From positions 1 through 64,000 of the forward strand of contig NZ_JACIIV010000019.1 in the NCBI RefSeq assembly GCF_014205635.1: a stretch of 64,000 nt of DNA, given 5' to 3'. Below, one piece after another: positions 27,504 to 39,782 of the stretch. The notes beneath the pieces are model-generated. The model did not search any database and was not told the DNA's origin. It worked only from the letters and a program-made list of their open reading frames with translations. The position numbers and the translations under genes are program-made. Origin of the DNA: Polymorphobacter multimanifer (GTDB lineage: Bacteria > Pseudomonadota > Alphaproteobacteria > Sphingomonadales > Sphingomonadaceae). Within the stretch, counting starts at the first letter, position 1, and each line of letters begins with the position of its first letter.

Positions 27504-28316
27504 TCAGGGCCGGGTGCATGGCCCGAGGCTGGCGATGGCGCTGGCCCAGGCGGCGGCAAGCGCGGGATCGCTGCCGCCGGCGCTAGCGGGCAGGCGGCCG
27601 GGCAGCGCGCAGGCGAGGCGATACCAGAGCAGCGTCTCCGGCGCGACCGAAGTTGCTGATTCATCGATGATGTCCGAACTTGCGACCTGGATCTGGCGGC
27701 GCTGGCCGGGGCGATCGAGCACCACCATGGTGAGCGGCTTTCCTCCCTTTGTGGTGAGGAAGAACTGGCTCTCGGCTTCGCCCGGCACGGTGCCGGGGAC
27801 GCGGAAGCCGTTGGAGACTCCGGTGACGATGGGCACGGTGCCGCTCACTGCCTGGGTGGCGATGGCACGGACAGTGGCTTCGAGCGGCGCGCTCCAGGGT
27901 TGCATCGACGGGCCGGGCATCAGGACAGTCTTGCCCTCGGCGTCGGGGGGCTGCAACCAGGCCAGCACCTGCTGGCCGCGCTGATCGGGTGCGCGGCCGC
28001 GCTCAGGCTGCGGGACATCGTGGAGCCAGACGAGCTCGGGCGGCACGGCGGCGGTTGCAGTGAGCGCGCCATCGACGCGCGCGGTGAGCAATTGCCGGGC
28101 CATGCCGGGCGCCAGGCCGGCGGCGTCACTCGGGTTGATGCGCTGGCTGCGGGTGATGGTGGCGCGCACGATCACGGGTGCAGCCAGCGTGAGATCGGCG
28201 AGCGTGACGTAGGTCGGCGGCGCGGCGCCCGGCGCTGGCTGGGCGGTGGCGCTTGTCGCACCGAGCAGGGCGAGAGCCACGGAAGCTGCACGAAAAACGG
28301 GGGACACACAGGACAT
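27504..28316 (-). CDS. Exported protein of unknown function
   Basis: A signal peptide (residues about 1-25, ending ATAQ) is followed by about 245 residues with no motif I recognise. The domain starts with YVTLADLTLAAPVIVRATI and contains several beta-strand-like stretches, then a short C-terminal helical part that includes two cysteines. The start at 28316 was chosen for the signal peptide; the upstream extension has no export signal. It is convergent with folB and divergent from tonB, with a 240-bp intergenic region before tonB. Confidence 0.7.
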   Translation of the reverse strand: MSCVSPVFRAASVALALLGATSATAQPAPGAAPPTYVTLADLTLAAPVIVRATITRSQRINPSDAAGLAPGMARQLLTARVDGALTATAAVPPELVWLHDVPQPERGRAPDQRGQQVLAWLQPPDAEGKTVLMPGPSMQPWSAPLEATVRAIATQAVSGTVPIVTGVSNGFRVPGTVPGEAESQFFLTTKGGKPLTMVVLDRPGQRRQIQVASSDIIDESATSVAPETLLWYRLACALPGRLPASAGGSDPALAAAWASAIASLGPCTRP

Positions 28317-28558
28317 GAGCCCGGTTCTAGGCGTGGCCGGCGCGTGCCGCAACCTCGGGTGATTGCGGGCCTGATGAACGGCCGGGAACCAAAAGGCTTC
28401 ATCGCTTGTGTCGATCTTGAAACATAATTGCCGCGATAAAGCGGTTGCGGGCTGCGCAGCGATGGAGTTAAGACTGCGCTGAGGGATGCCGGGGAGGGAC
28501 GGGAAGCCACAGCTTCCGGCATTGATCATATCATGGGTCAGGGAGATCGGCATCAGTC

Positions 28559-29218
28559 ATGGCATATGCTGACCAGGGAATGAGCAAGAACCGCATGATG
28601 GCCTTCGGGGCTGTCGCCTTGCTACACGTGTTTTTGGGATATGCGTTCATCACGGGGCTTGCGCTAAAGGCGGTCAAGGCGATCGTCCAGCCGCTCGAAA
28701 CAGTGAACGTCAAGGAAGAGGCACCACCACCGGATGAGCCGCCGCCACCACCACCGGTCGAGCTCGAGATTCCGCCGTTCGTGCCGCCTCCGGAGGTGAC
28801 GATCCAGTCGGATTCGCCGCCGCCTGTGACAATCCAGACGCAGAGCACGGTCCAGCAGGTGGCACCGCCGGTGTTCGCACCGCCGGCTCCGCCCGCGCCG
28901 CCGGCTCCTGCGCCGACAGTGGCGCCGACACGGGCTACGGATCGTGGCCGCGGCAATACCATCGGCGAGGATGATTATCCGGATGCTTCGCTGCGTGCGG
29001 GTGAAGAGGGCGTGACCCGTGTGCGGTTCGTCGTCGGGACCGATGGCAAGGTTGGAAGTTGCGAAGTGGTCGCTTCGAGCGGCTCGGCGCGACTGGATGA
29101 TGCGACGTGCAAGATCATCATCCGGCGGTTCCGTTACAACCCGGCAACCAGCAATGGGGCGCCGGTGACGGAAACGAAAACCGTTCCAATCCGTTGGCAG
29201 ATCCGGGACAGGCGTTAA
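28559..29218 (+). CDS. tonB: Energy transducer TonB
   Basis: The 219-residue protein has an N-terminal membrane anchor (about residues 14-36), a proline-rich periplasmic linker (about 50-125, with PPPPPP and PAPPAP tracts), and a C-terminal TonB domain with EEGVTRVRFVVGTDG and the RFRYNPAT block. It couples the ExbBD proton motor to outer-membrane receptors. It is the first gene of the tonB-exbB-exbD-exbD operon, and a TonB-dependent receptor lies at the right end of the window. Confidence 0.93.
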   Translation: MAYADQGMSKNRMMAFGAVALLHVFLGYAFITGLALKAVKAIVQPLETVNVKEEAPPPDEPPPPPPVELEIPPFVPPPEVTIQSDSPPPVTIQTQSTVQQVAPPVFAPPAPPAPPAPAPTVAPTRATDRGRGNTIGEDDYPDASLRAGEEGVTRVRFVVGTDGKVGSCEVVASSGSARLDDATCKIIIRRFRYNPATSNGAPVTETKTVPIRWQIRDRR

Positions 29219-29224
29219 GGGGTT

Positions 29225-29249
29225 GAGGGCGGCGGCAATCGCCGTCCTC
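29225..29249 (+). other. Hairpin between tonB and exbB
   Basis: A 10-bp stem GAGGGCGGCG/CGCCGTCCTC (one G-T pair) with loop gcaat lies six bases after the tonB stop. It has no T tract. It may stabilise the tonB transcript end or cause partial termination inside the operon. Confidence 0.6.
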
Positions 29250-29293
29250 GCAGAGTTGAACAACAAAAACATCCAGTTCGAGGGAAATTCAGC

Positions 29294-30019
29294 ATGGAAA
29301 CCGTCGCAGTAGAAAACCCATATGGCCTGGCAGCAGCGCTCGAGCAGGGCGGCATCATCGCCCAATCGGTGTTCGGCATTCTCGTGTTCATGTCGCTGGC
29401 CAGCTGGTTCATCATCATCACCAAGTATCTCGACCAGCGGAAGGTGCTGACCGAAGCCAACGACCTCGAGAAGAAGTTCTGGACCGCGCCCGACCTCAAG
29501 ACCGGCGCCTCCAAGCTCGACAAGAGTTCGCCGTTTCGCCAGATCGTCGATGACGGCCTGCGCGCTGCCGATCACCATGAAGGTCGCCTGACCGATAAGA
29601 TCGACCAGCACGAGTGGGTGACGATGGCGCTCAACCGTTCGAATGCCGGCATTTCGGGCAAGCTGCAGAGCGGCCTGTCGTTCCTCGCCTCGGTCGGTTC
29701 GACCTCGCCGTTCATCGGTCTGTTCGGCACCGTGGTCGGCATCTATCGCGCACTGATCAACATCGGCCTCGCCGGCCAGGCGTCGATCGACAAGGTTGCA
29801 GGCCCGGTGGGTGAAGCACTGATTATGACCGCACTCGGCCTCGCGGTCGCCGTGCCGGCCGTGCTCGGCTACAACTGGCTGATCAAGCGTAACAAGACCG
29901 TAACCGAGAAGCTCAACAACTTCATGTCGGACGTGCATGGTGCCCTGGTTTCCGGTGCACGCGTGGCCCCAGCGGTGTCGGCTGCCCCCGTGGTTGCCCC
30001 CAAGCCGGTGGTCAAGTAA
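29294..30019 (+). CDS. exbB: MotA/TolQ/ExbB proton channel protein
   Basis: The 241-residue protein has three hydrophobic segments in the ExbB layout. The first lies at about residues 22-42. The second and third lie near 130-155 and 175-200 and contain the conserved FIGLFGTVVGIYRALINI and AVPAVLGYN stretches. It forms the stator pentamer that uses the proton gradient to drive TonB. A Val/Ala/Pro-rich cytoplasmic tail follows. It lies between tonB and two exbD genes. Confidence 0.95.
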   Translation: METVAVENPYGLAAALEQGGIIAQSVFGILVFMSLASWFIIITKYLDQRKVLTEANDLEKKFWTAPDLKTGASKLDKSSPFRQIVDDGLRAADHHEGRLTDKIDQHEWVTMALNRSNAGISGKLQSGLSFLASVGSTSPFIGLFGTVVGIYRALINIGLAGQASIDKVAGPVGEALIMTALGLAVAVPAVLGYNWLIKRNKTVTEKLNNFMSDVHGALVSGARVAPAVSAAPVVAPKPVVK

Positions 30020-30048
30020 GCGCCGGTCGGTAGAGAAAGGGTCAGCCC

Positions 30049-30525
30049 ATGTCCATGAGTGTTGGCGATCCATCGGCGGACGCCGAAGACGGTCCGATGA
30101 CCGAGATCAACACGACGCCGCTCGTCGACGTCATGCTGGTTCTGCTCATCATCTTCCTCATCACGGTGCCGGTGGCGATCCAGGTCGTCCCGCTCACGCT
30201 CCCCAAGGTGTCCAACATTCCGACGTCGACAAAGCCGGAGAATGTGAACATCTCGGTCGATGCAAACTGCGACACCTATTGGGGGCAGACCCTGGTGGAA
30301 TCGAAGCAGGAACTGCTCGACCGGGGCGTGAAGGCGCTCAAGGACGATATTGCCCGCCAGGAAGCGCTTGGCGGCAAGATCGAACTGCCCGAGGTGCATA
30401 TCCGCGGTGACAGCAACATGGAGTATCGGTGCGTTGGCGGCGTGGTGTTCACCATGCAGCGTGCCGGCTTCCTGAAGATCGCGTTCGTTTCAGAGCCCTC
30501 CGCGGGTTTCGTGCCGACGCGCTAG
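30049..30525 (+). CDS. exbD: Biopolymer transport protein ExbD (first copy)
   Basis: This 158-residue protein has a short cytoplasmic N terminus with the EINTTPLVDVMLVLLIIFLI motif, whose Asp in the single membrane helix carries protons, and a periplasmic domain of about 110 residues. It has two cysteines (around residues 75 and 126) that the second copy lacks. Paired exbD genes after exbB are common in sphingomonads and xanthomonads; the two copies often differ in which receptors they support. Confidence 0.93.
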   Translation: MSMSVGDPSADAEDGPMTEINTTPLVDVMLVLLIIFLITVPVAIQVVPLTLPKVSNIPTSTKPENVNISVDANCDTYWGQTLVESKQELLDRGVKALKDDIARQEALGGKIELPEVHIRGDSNMEYRCVGGVVFTMQRAGFLKIAFVSEPSAGFVPTR

Positions 30526-30536
30526 ACTGATGGTTT

Positions 30537-30560
30537 CGGGAGCGGCCGGTGCCGCTCCCG
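30537..30560 (+). other. Strong hairpin between the two exbD genes
   Basis: A perfect 10-bp stem CGGGAGCGGC/GCCGCTCCCG with loop cggt lies 11 bp after the first exbD stop and ahead of the second exbD RBS. No T tract follows, so partial termination, RNA processing or mRNA protection is more likely than full termination. Confidence 0.65.
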
Positions 30561-30593
30561 ATGCCGAATTGCACGATTACAGGAGACGTTTCG

Positions 30594-31013
30594 ATGTCAA
30601 TGGCAGTGGGTGATGGCGGCCACGACGGCGCCATGGTGGACATGAATACCACGCCGCTTATCGACGTGATGCTCGTGCTTCTCATCATGTTCATCATCAC
30701 CATCCCGATCCAGACGCACGCGGTGAAGCTCGATCTGCCGGCGCCGAACAATGAGCCGAGCAATGTCGACCCGGTGTTCAATCAGGTGGACATCGACTTC
30801 CTCTCGAACATTTACTGGAACAAGCAGGAAGTCGATCTTGCGACGCTGCGCACCTACATGCGCCAGGCCGCTGCGTTGCCGACCGAGCCGGAGCTGCGGC
30901 TTCGTCCGGAAGCGCTGGCCAAGTATGAAGTGGTCGATTCCGTGATGGCCGAGGCCCAGCAGGCCGGTATCACCAAGATGGGCTTTGTGGGCAACGAGGC
31001 CTACGCGAACTGA
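30594..31013 (+). CDS. exbD: Biopolymer transport protein ExbD (second copy)
   Basis: The 139-residue second ExbD has the same membrane motif, DMNTTPLIDVMLVLLIMFIIT, and a shorter periplasmic domain. The ATG at 30594 follows AGGAGA. It is preceded by a strong hairpin and followed by a clear rho-independent terminator, so it closes the operon. Sequence identity with the first copy is mostly limited to the membrane region, so it is an old duplication. Confidence 0.93.
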   Translation: MSMAVGDGGHDGAMVDMNTTPLIDVMLVLLIMFIITIPIQTHAVKLDLPAPNNEPSNVDPVFNQVDIDFLSNIYWNKQEVDLATLRTYMRQAAALPTEPELRLRPEALAKYEVVDSVMAEAQQAGITKMGFVGNEAYAN

Positions 31014-31038
31014 GAACAGCCTCCGGGCTGGACAATCG

Positions 31039-31067
31039 AGCGGCGTCCTTCGGGGCGCCGCTTTTTT
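31039..31067 (+). terminator. Rho-independent terminator of the ton operon
   Basis: The stem AGCGGCGTCC/GGGCGCCGCT (one T-G pair) with a TTCG tetraloop is directly followed by TTTTT. It lies 25 bp after the second exbD stop. This is the clearest intrinsic terminator in the window. Confidence 0.92.
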
Positions 31068-31249
31068 GTGTGGTCAGGCCATTGGTCCTGAGTTGGTGTG
31101 GCAAGAAGTGGCTCTCCGGCATGAACCGGCAGCGTACGATGCTGGCGCACATTCGGTCTGGAGCTTTGATCTTCCGCCCCAACGAGCGCAGGTGCAGCGG
31201 TGGCCTTCGGCGGCTGCGGCCTGAGGCCCCGGCCGCCGAAGGCCATCCT

Positions 31250-33037
<1,788 letters not shown>

Positions 33038-33180
33038 GTGCGCTGATAGCAGGCGGGAGGGCTTGTCTCAATGTGGCGTATCAGGCCATGCTGCACTGCG
33101 AAAAGTGGTTTGAGCGGCATCGGCTTTGTGGCAAGAAACTGACGAGCCGGCGAAGCGACCGGCGCTGGTGGACGAACATC

Positions 33181-34500
33181 ATGCTTTATACCGCCTATGA
33201 GATGCAGCGTGCCTGGCTGGCCGGCGTCGGGCAGATGGCCCAGACGAGTTCCAGATGGTTGCTGAGCCCGGCCAACCCCATGTCGTACATCGCATCGAGC
33301 CCGATCATCGCGCGTGGGCTTGAGGTCTTTGCGCATGCGGCTGCGCCGCGTGGCAAGCCGGACTTCGGGCTGAACGAGACGCTGGTCGGCGGCGTTTCGG
33401 TGCCGGTGACCGAGGAGATCGTGCTGCGCAAGCCGTTCGGGCAGCTGAAGCATTTCGTGCGCGATTCCGGCCATCCGGCGATGGCGGGGCGGCGCGACCC
33501 CAAGCTGCTGATCGTGGCGCCGATGAGCGGCCATTATGCGACGCTGCTGCGCGGCACGGTGGAGCGGATGCTGCCCGACCATGAGGTCTATATCACCGAT
33601 TGGCGCGATGCCCGGTCGGTGCCGGTGTCGGACGGGCGCTTCGATCTCAATGATTATGTGGATTATGTGATCGGTTATCTCGAGCATCTGGGGCCGGGGG
33701 CGCACATGCTCGCGGTGTGCCAGCCGGCGGTGCCGTGCTTTGCCGCGGTGGCGCATATGAGCCGCCATGCCAATCCGGCGGTGCCGCTGACGCTGACGAT
33801 GATGGGCGGGCCGATCGACACGCGCAAGGCGCCGACGTCGGTCGATGATCTGGCGACCGAGCGGCCGTTTGCCTGGTTCGAGCAGAATGTGATCGCGACC
33901 GTGCCGCAAGGCTATCCGGGTGCGGGGCGCAAGGTCTATCCGGGCTTTCTGCAGCTTTCGGGGTTCCTGTCGATGAACCTGGCCAACCACATGAAATCGC
34001 ACTGGGAGATGTTCAAGCATCTGGTGGCGGGCGACCAGGAAAGTGCGGACGGGACCAAGGCGTTCTACGACGAGTATCGCTCGGTGTGCGACATGACGGC
34101 CGAATTCTACCTGCAGACGATCGACTATGTGTTCCAGCGGCAGGCGCTGGCGACGGGGCAGTTCTGGCACCGTGGCGAGCTGGTGGACCCGGCCGCTATC
34201 GACCGCACGGCGCTGCTGGCGATCGAAGGCGAGCGCGACGATATCTCGGGGATCGGGCAGACGAGGGCAGCGCTGACGCTGGCGACCGGGCTCGACGAGG
34301 CGAAGAAGGCCTATCATCTGGCCGAGGGGGCGGGGCATTACGGCATCTTCAATGGCCGGCGCTGGCGCGACAGCATTGCGCCGGTGGTGGAGCGGTTCAT
34401 TCGCGCGCATGATCCGGCCGAGTTGACGGCGCTGCCGGCGCATGTCGATGTGCCCGAGCATGTGGAGCTGGATGTGGTGCCGGGGGTCGAGGTGGCCTGA
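33181..34500 (+). CDS. phaZ: Intracellular poly(3-hydroxybutyrate) depolymerase
   Basis: PhaZ mobilises stored PHB granules in the cytoplasm. The 439-residue product has the family N terminus (MLYTAYEMQR) and the nucleophile region AVCQPAVP, where Cys replaces Ser of the lipase box. The acid region follows in GERDDISGIGQT, and the histidine in GAGHYGIFNGRRW. The C-terminal half matches the PHA depolymerase C domain. The start at 33181 gives the family N terminus; the frame upstream is open but unlike the family. Its product feeds the 3-hydroxybutyrate dehydrogenase encoded at 9 kb. Confidence 0.93.
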   Translation: MLYTAYEMQRAWLAGVGQMAQTSSRWLLSPANPMSYIASSPIIARGLEVFAHAAAPRGKPDFGLNETLVGGVSVPVTEEIVLRKPFGQLKHFVRDSGHPAMAGRRDPKLLIVAPMSGHYATLLRGTVERMLPDHEVYITDWRDARSVPVSDGRFDLNDYVDYVIGYLEHLGPGAHMLAVCQPAVPCFAAVAHMSRHANPAVPLTLTMMGGPIDTRKAPTSVDDLATERPFAWFEQNVIATVPQGYPGAGRKVYPGFLQLSGFLSMNLANHMKSHWEMFKHLVAGDQESADGTKAFYDEYRSVCDMTAEFYLQTIDYVFQRQALATGQFWHRGELVDPAAIDRTALLAIEGERDDISGIGQTRAALTLATGLDEAKKAYHLAEGAGHYGIFNGRRWRDSIAPVVERFIRAHDPAELTALPAHVDVPEHVELDVVPGVEVA

Positions 34501-34534
34501 GGCCAGGTGATCGCCGGCGGTTCTATCGTGCCCG

Positions 34535-34816
34535 TCATTGCCATTCGCTCCAGAGATAGAGATCTGTGATGAGCTGGATGGCTGAAAACCTGTCGCCGGG
34601 CTTGAGTTCGGGGATCATCAACGTCGCTGTGATGGTGTCTCTCGCCTTCAGCGATATGGCACGCCGCATGAGTTTCGGGGCCTGGAATTCATCCCAGCCA
34701 AGCTTGTTTTCCTCGGCAGAATAGTTGCCGTCGATCTCCAGCCGACACACGCTGCCCCATCGAAAATGCCTGTCGATCGAAACAACAGTGAAGGATGGTG
34801 CGTCATCCATTCGCAT
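34535..34816 (-). CDS. Small hypothetical protein
   Basis: An open frame of about 93 residues begins at one of two nearby ATGs (34816 or 34810). The sequence looks like a folded beta-rich protein (SIDRHFRWGSVCRLEIDG, AISLKARDTITATLMIPE, ITDLYLWSEWQ) rather than random coding. Composition is lower in GC than its neighbours. I recognise no domain. It ends convergently 34 bp from phaZ and lies downstream of the membrane protein at 34841 on the same strand. It is moderately likely to be real. Confidence 0.5.
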   Translation of the reverse strand: MRMDDAPSFTVVSIDRHFRWGSVCRLEIDGNYSAEENKLGWDEFQAPKLMRRAISLKARDTITATLMIPELKPGDRFSAIQLITDLYLWSEWQ

Positions 34817-34840
34817 GCTCTTCAACGTGAAATGCGGACA

Positions 34841-35284
34841 TCAGCCAAGCCTTGGTCGCTGGCCGGGCCGGCGTTCGTCCGCGCTTTTCCAGGCGATGCG
34901 GGCTGTGGCCAGCACGAAGAGCATGAAACCGATCTGGCTGAGCAAGTAGGAATTGGTGGCGCGGGTGAGGAACTCGCCCGGTGGTGCGTCATGTGCCGTC
35001 TTGGCGAGATTGTGGATCACGTTTGTGACGATGAGGAGGATCGTGGCTGGTATCCCGATCTTCGGACGAAGGAACAGGAGTGCGGCGACGAGTGGATCGA
35101 GAATGGTGAGGCTTGTCCAATAGGCAGCGCTTGGCCAGGCAACGCCGCCATAATCCCACAGGAGGCCATGCTGGAGGAGCGTGCGGGCGTGGTTTGCTCC
35201 GCCTGTGAGCAGGCAGGCTGCCCAGATCGAGCGGACAATGGTGCTGCCTCGGTCCGGACGCGCCTTCGGTCCAGGGGCGCTCAC
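34841..35284 (-). CDS. Membrane protein of unknown function
   Basis: The 147-residue product has about four hydrophobic segments (near residues 15-35, 55-72, 76-95 and 117-135) and a short basic tail. The GTG start overlaps the stop of the upstream gene as GTGA, so the two are probably translated together. No family is recognised. A longer open frame through the upstream gene exists but is a shadow. Confidence 0.65.
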   Translation of the reverse strand: MSAPGPKARPDRGSTIVRSIWAACLLTGGANHARTLLQHGLLWDYGGVAWPSAAYWTSLTILDPLVAALLFLRPKIGIPATILLIVTNVIHNLAKTAHDAPPGEFLTRATNSYLLSQIGFMLFVLATARIAWKSADERRPGQRPRLG

Positions 35285-36066
35285 TTCGTGATCGGCATGC
35301 CCGGTGGCGCCGGGAAACCGTGTGGGGCCACCGCGGCGCCGGGCGTGCCATCGGTGATCGCAGTGTAGAGGCTGGTGCCGAGCGGGCTGTAGGTGATCGC
35401 TTCGATGATGATGGTCGAGCCGAGGATGGCGACGAGGCCCCAGGTCCAGGCGGGATGGATGCTGCCGGAGCGGCGCTGGTCGGCGATGATGCCGGCGACG
35501 GGAAAGGCAAGGACACCGAGCAAGGTTGCCTCGAAGGCGAGGGGCGAGAGCAGCGGCAGGGGAATGAGCCGGCCGATCGCCGGGCCCATGAGGATTGCCA
35601 TGCCGCTGAAGTGCAGGCGGCGGTGCCAGCCGGTGTGACGCCGCAGCACGATTGCGGCGGTGGAGAGGGCAGCGAAGGTGAAGAGGGTAAGGGGATCGAA
35701 GACGAGGAACTGCAGCGGCGTGAAGAAGAAGGGCACCTGGCCGCGCTGGACGATCGCCACGGTGACCATGCAGCCGAGCACGAGCATGGCGGGGATCCAC
35801 AGGGCAGCGAGCCAGCCGAGTCGGCGATGGAGGGCGATGCTGCCGGTGGTGGCGAGCACGGACTGGGCGAGATAAAGGCCGACCCAGCCCATGAAGACAA
35901 TGGCATGGGCATGGACGAGCGGCGGCGATGCGAAGCTCGACCGGCCCAGTGCCACCTGGGTCGAGAAGCCGAGGATGATGAGCGCGGTCATCACATAGGC
36001 CGACCAGCGGAAGAAGCGGTTGTCGGTGGCGACAGCGATGCTTTGGTGTGAGGCCAGTGTCGCCAT
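35281..36066 (-). CDS. Multi-pass membrane protein of unknown function
   Basis: The 261-residue protein has seven or so hydrophobic helices. Histidines lie near membrane borders (LVHAHAIVFMGWVGLYLAQS, ALHRRLGWLAALW, GWHRRLHFSGMA), as in small haem- or lipid-linked membrane families, but I cannot name the family. The ATG at 36066 has GGGGGAGA about six bases upstream; an ATG two codons earlier is too close to that site. It is coupled to the 147-residue membrane protein downstream. Confidence 0.7.
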   Translation of the reverse strand: MATLASHQSIAVATDNRFFRWSAYVMTALIILGFSTQVALGRSSFASPPLVHAHAIVFMGWVGLYLAQSVLATTGSIALHRRLGWLAALWIPAMLVLGCMVTVAIVQRGQVPFFFTPLQFLVFDPLTLFTFAALSTAAIVLRRHTGWHRRLHFSGMAILMGPAIGRLIPLPLLSPLAFEATLLGVLAFPVAGIIADQRRSGSIHPAWTWGLVAILGSTIIIEAITYSPLGTSLYTAITDGTPGAAVAPHGFPAPPGMPITK

Positions 36067-36381
36067 GCGCATTCTCCCCCGCCGCGAGCGGAGGATACCG
36101 CGCGCCAGTTGTGCGGGCAAGGCTGTCCACCTTCGGCGGCGGTGCTGTCGCCGGGGGTGGCCGCCCGAGGCTGGGTTGCGGCTTTGTGGCAAGCTGTCAG
36201 GATGAACTGGACTGAAAATGCGTCCCGGAAATGTGGCCATCGGCACGGGTTTAAAAGGACATGCGAACAGGCATTTCGATCTGCAATTCCGGATGCTCGA
36301 AATGCAGCGGGCTTCGTGGCGAATAATAGCGATGCGACCGATTCGGCATAACGCCGTTGTGAGGTCATCGCTCCTGTTTGC
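36067..36381. other. Intergenic region between divergent membrane-protein genes
   Basis: No gene is supported in these 315 bases. It must hold the promoters of both flanking genes. One notable inverted repeat, GCATTTCGA and TCGAAATGC separated by 17 bases, lies at 36271-36305 and could be an operator. The right part is more AT-rich, as expected for promoter DNA. Confidence 0.5.
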
Positions 36382-37488
36382 ATGAAGGTATCTGTTTCAG
36401 TGATAGAGCTATTGCTCGGCTTTCTGGTGCTCTCCATCGTCGCATCGTTCATGTGTTCGTTGTGGGAGGCGGTGCTGCTGAGCATTTCGCCATCCTACAT
36501 GCAGCTGCAGCTGAACGAAGGCACCCGGATCGGGAAGCGCATGGCAGAGTTCAAGGACAATATCGACAAGCCGCTGGCAGCGATATTGTCGCTCAATACC
36601 ATCGCGCACACGGCGGGTGCCATCGGCGTCGGGGCACAGGCGACGAAGATCTGGGGCGATACCAACCCGGTGATCACCGGGGCGATCGTGCCGATCCTGA
36701 TGACATTGGCGATTTTGCTGGTGTCGGAGATTCTGCCCAAGACGATGGGTGCCAACAATTGGCGGGCCCTGGCACCGTTCACGGTACGGTGTCTCGATGT
36801 GCTGGTGAAGCTGCTTGCCCCGCTGATATGGCTTTGCCAGCTGGTGACGCGCGTGTTCAACAAGGGCAAGAAGAACAACATCTTCACACGGTCCGACTTC
36901 CTTGCGATGGCGCAGATCGGAACCGAGGAAGGCGCGCTCGACGAGCGCGAGTCCGCGTTCATCAACAGCCTGATGAACTTCAGGAAAGTTCGGGCACGCG
37001 ACGTGATGACGCCGCGCACGGTGGTGGTGAGCGCGCCCGGCCACGCGACGTTCCGGGAGTTGTATGACATGCAGGACGAGCTGATCTTCTCGCGGATACC
37101 GGTTCGCGGCACGGATACGGCGGAATTGCTGGGCTATGTTCTGAAAGATGAAGTTCTGGAACATATCGTTGACGGGGAAGAACAGCGCCAGCTGTCGAGC
37201 ATCTTGCGACCGATCATGTCGGTGCTGGAATCGAAGAGCATCCTGGCGCTGTTTGATGATCTGATGAAATCGCGGGAGCACATCGCAAATGTGCTGGACG
37301 AATATGGTTCGACCGTCGGTATCGTGACGATGGAGGATATTGTCGAAACCTTGCTCGGCGCAGAGATCATGGACGAAAGCGACCGGATTGCGGACATGCA
37401 GGTTCTGGCGAGGCGCAAGTATACGGCGCGGGTCGGCAGTGCGGGATCGCGATCGAGTTCTGCACGGAAAGACAGCGAACAGGAATAA
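36382..37488 (+). CDS. CNNM-type (DUF21) membrane protein with CBS domains
   Basis: The 368-residue protein has an N-terminal DUF21/CNNM membrane domain of about 165 residues, with several helices and the SEILPKTMGA motif. A CBS pair follows: VRARDVMTPRTVVV starts the first CBS and EYGSTVGIVTMEDIVETLLG ends the second. This is the HlyC/CorC class linked to magnesium or cobalt efflux. The usual C-terminal CorC_HlyC domain is missing; a short Ser/Arg-rich tail takes its place. It is a single gene, convergent with the ABC-F gene. Confidence 0.9.
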   Translation: MKVSVSVIELLLGFLVLSIVASFMCSLWEAVLLSISPSYMQLQLNEGTRIGKRMAEFKDNIDKPLAAILSLNTIAHTAGAIGVGAQATKIWGDTNPVITGAIVPILMTLAILLVSEILPKTMGANNWRALAPFTVRCLDVLVKLLAPLIWLCQLVTRVFNKGKKNNIFTRSDFLAMAQIGTEEGALDERESAFINSLMNFRKVRARDVMTPRTVVVSAPGHATFRELYDMQDELIFSRIPVRGTDTAELLGYVLKDEVLEHIVDGEEQRQLSSILRPIMSVLESKSILALFDDLMKSREHIANVLDEYGSTVGIVTMEDIVETLLGAEIMDESDRIADMQVLARRKYTARVGSAGSRSSSARKDSEQE

Positions 37489-37522
37489 TTCGGGGCGCGG
37501 TGCCCCGGCAGCCCGGGACAGT

Positions 37523-39340
<1,818 letters not shown>

Positions 39341-39470
39341 GCGCGCCCAAGTGGCGGTTTGACGGGCGCTTCGCAAGCGTCGTGACCGATTGCAGCGGAT
39401 ATGCGGCAATGTTCATGGACTATTCAGTGCCTTTGCGGCATCCCGGTCAGGAGATGAGGTTGATAGTCTG

Positions 39471-39773
39471 ATGATCGCAAAGCACAGTTTGAAGGTGCTC
39501 GCACTTTCATTGCTCCTGCTGCTTCCGGCCGTGCCGTCTGCGGCGGGCGGTGTGGAACGTCGTGTGCGGGATCTGGTTGAGGCTGGCGAGATTGTATCGT
39601 TTGACATGGTGAAGGCGCGCGTGGCCAGCCAGGTGCGGGGGACCTATGTTGGTGTGGAATTCGATGAGCCGACTTTGACATACCGGCTGAGGTTTCTGGT
39701 CGATGGCGAGGTCGTCAACGTCGAAGTGGATGCGCGGACCGGCCAGCGCAAGCGGCAAACCCGCAGTTATTGA
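39471..39773 (+). CDS. Small exported PepSY-like protein
   Basis: A signal peptide (about residues 1-25) is followed by a single PepSY-type domain of about 75 residues, recognisable from the pattern E-x-x-x-x-L-x-Y-R-(L/F)-x-x-L-x-x-G-x-V-x-x-V-x-V-D-A-x-T-G. It lies nine bases before a response regulator gene. A PepSY protein beside a PhoPQ-type pair suggests that it modulates the sensor in the periplasm, which is inference. Confidence 0.85.
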   Translation: MIAKHSLKVLALSLLLLLPAVPSAAGGVERRVRDLVEAGEIVSFDMVKARVASQVRGTYVGVEFDEPTLTYRLRFLVDGEVVNVEVDARTGQRKRQTRSY

Positions 39774-39782
39774 GGATTTTCG

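Noticed and set aside
34989-36130. Single long minus-strand frame across both membrane-protein genes
   Set aside because: The first half is out of frame with the recognisable hydrophobic helices of the upstream gene. Two genes with a GTGA overlap fit better.
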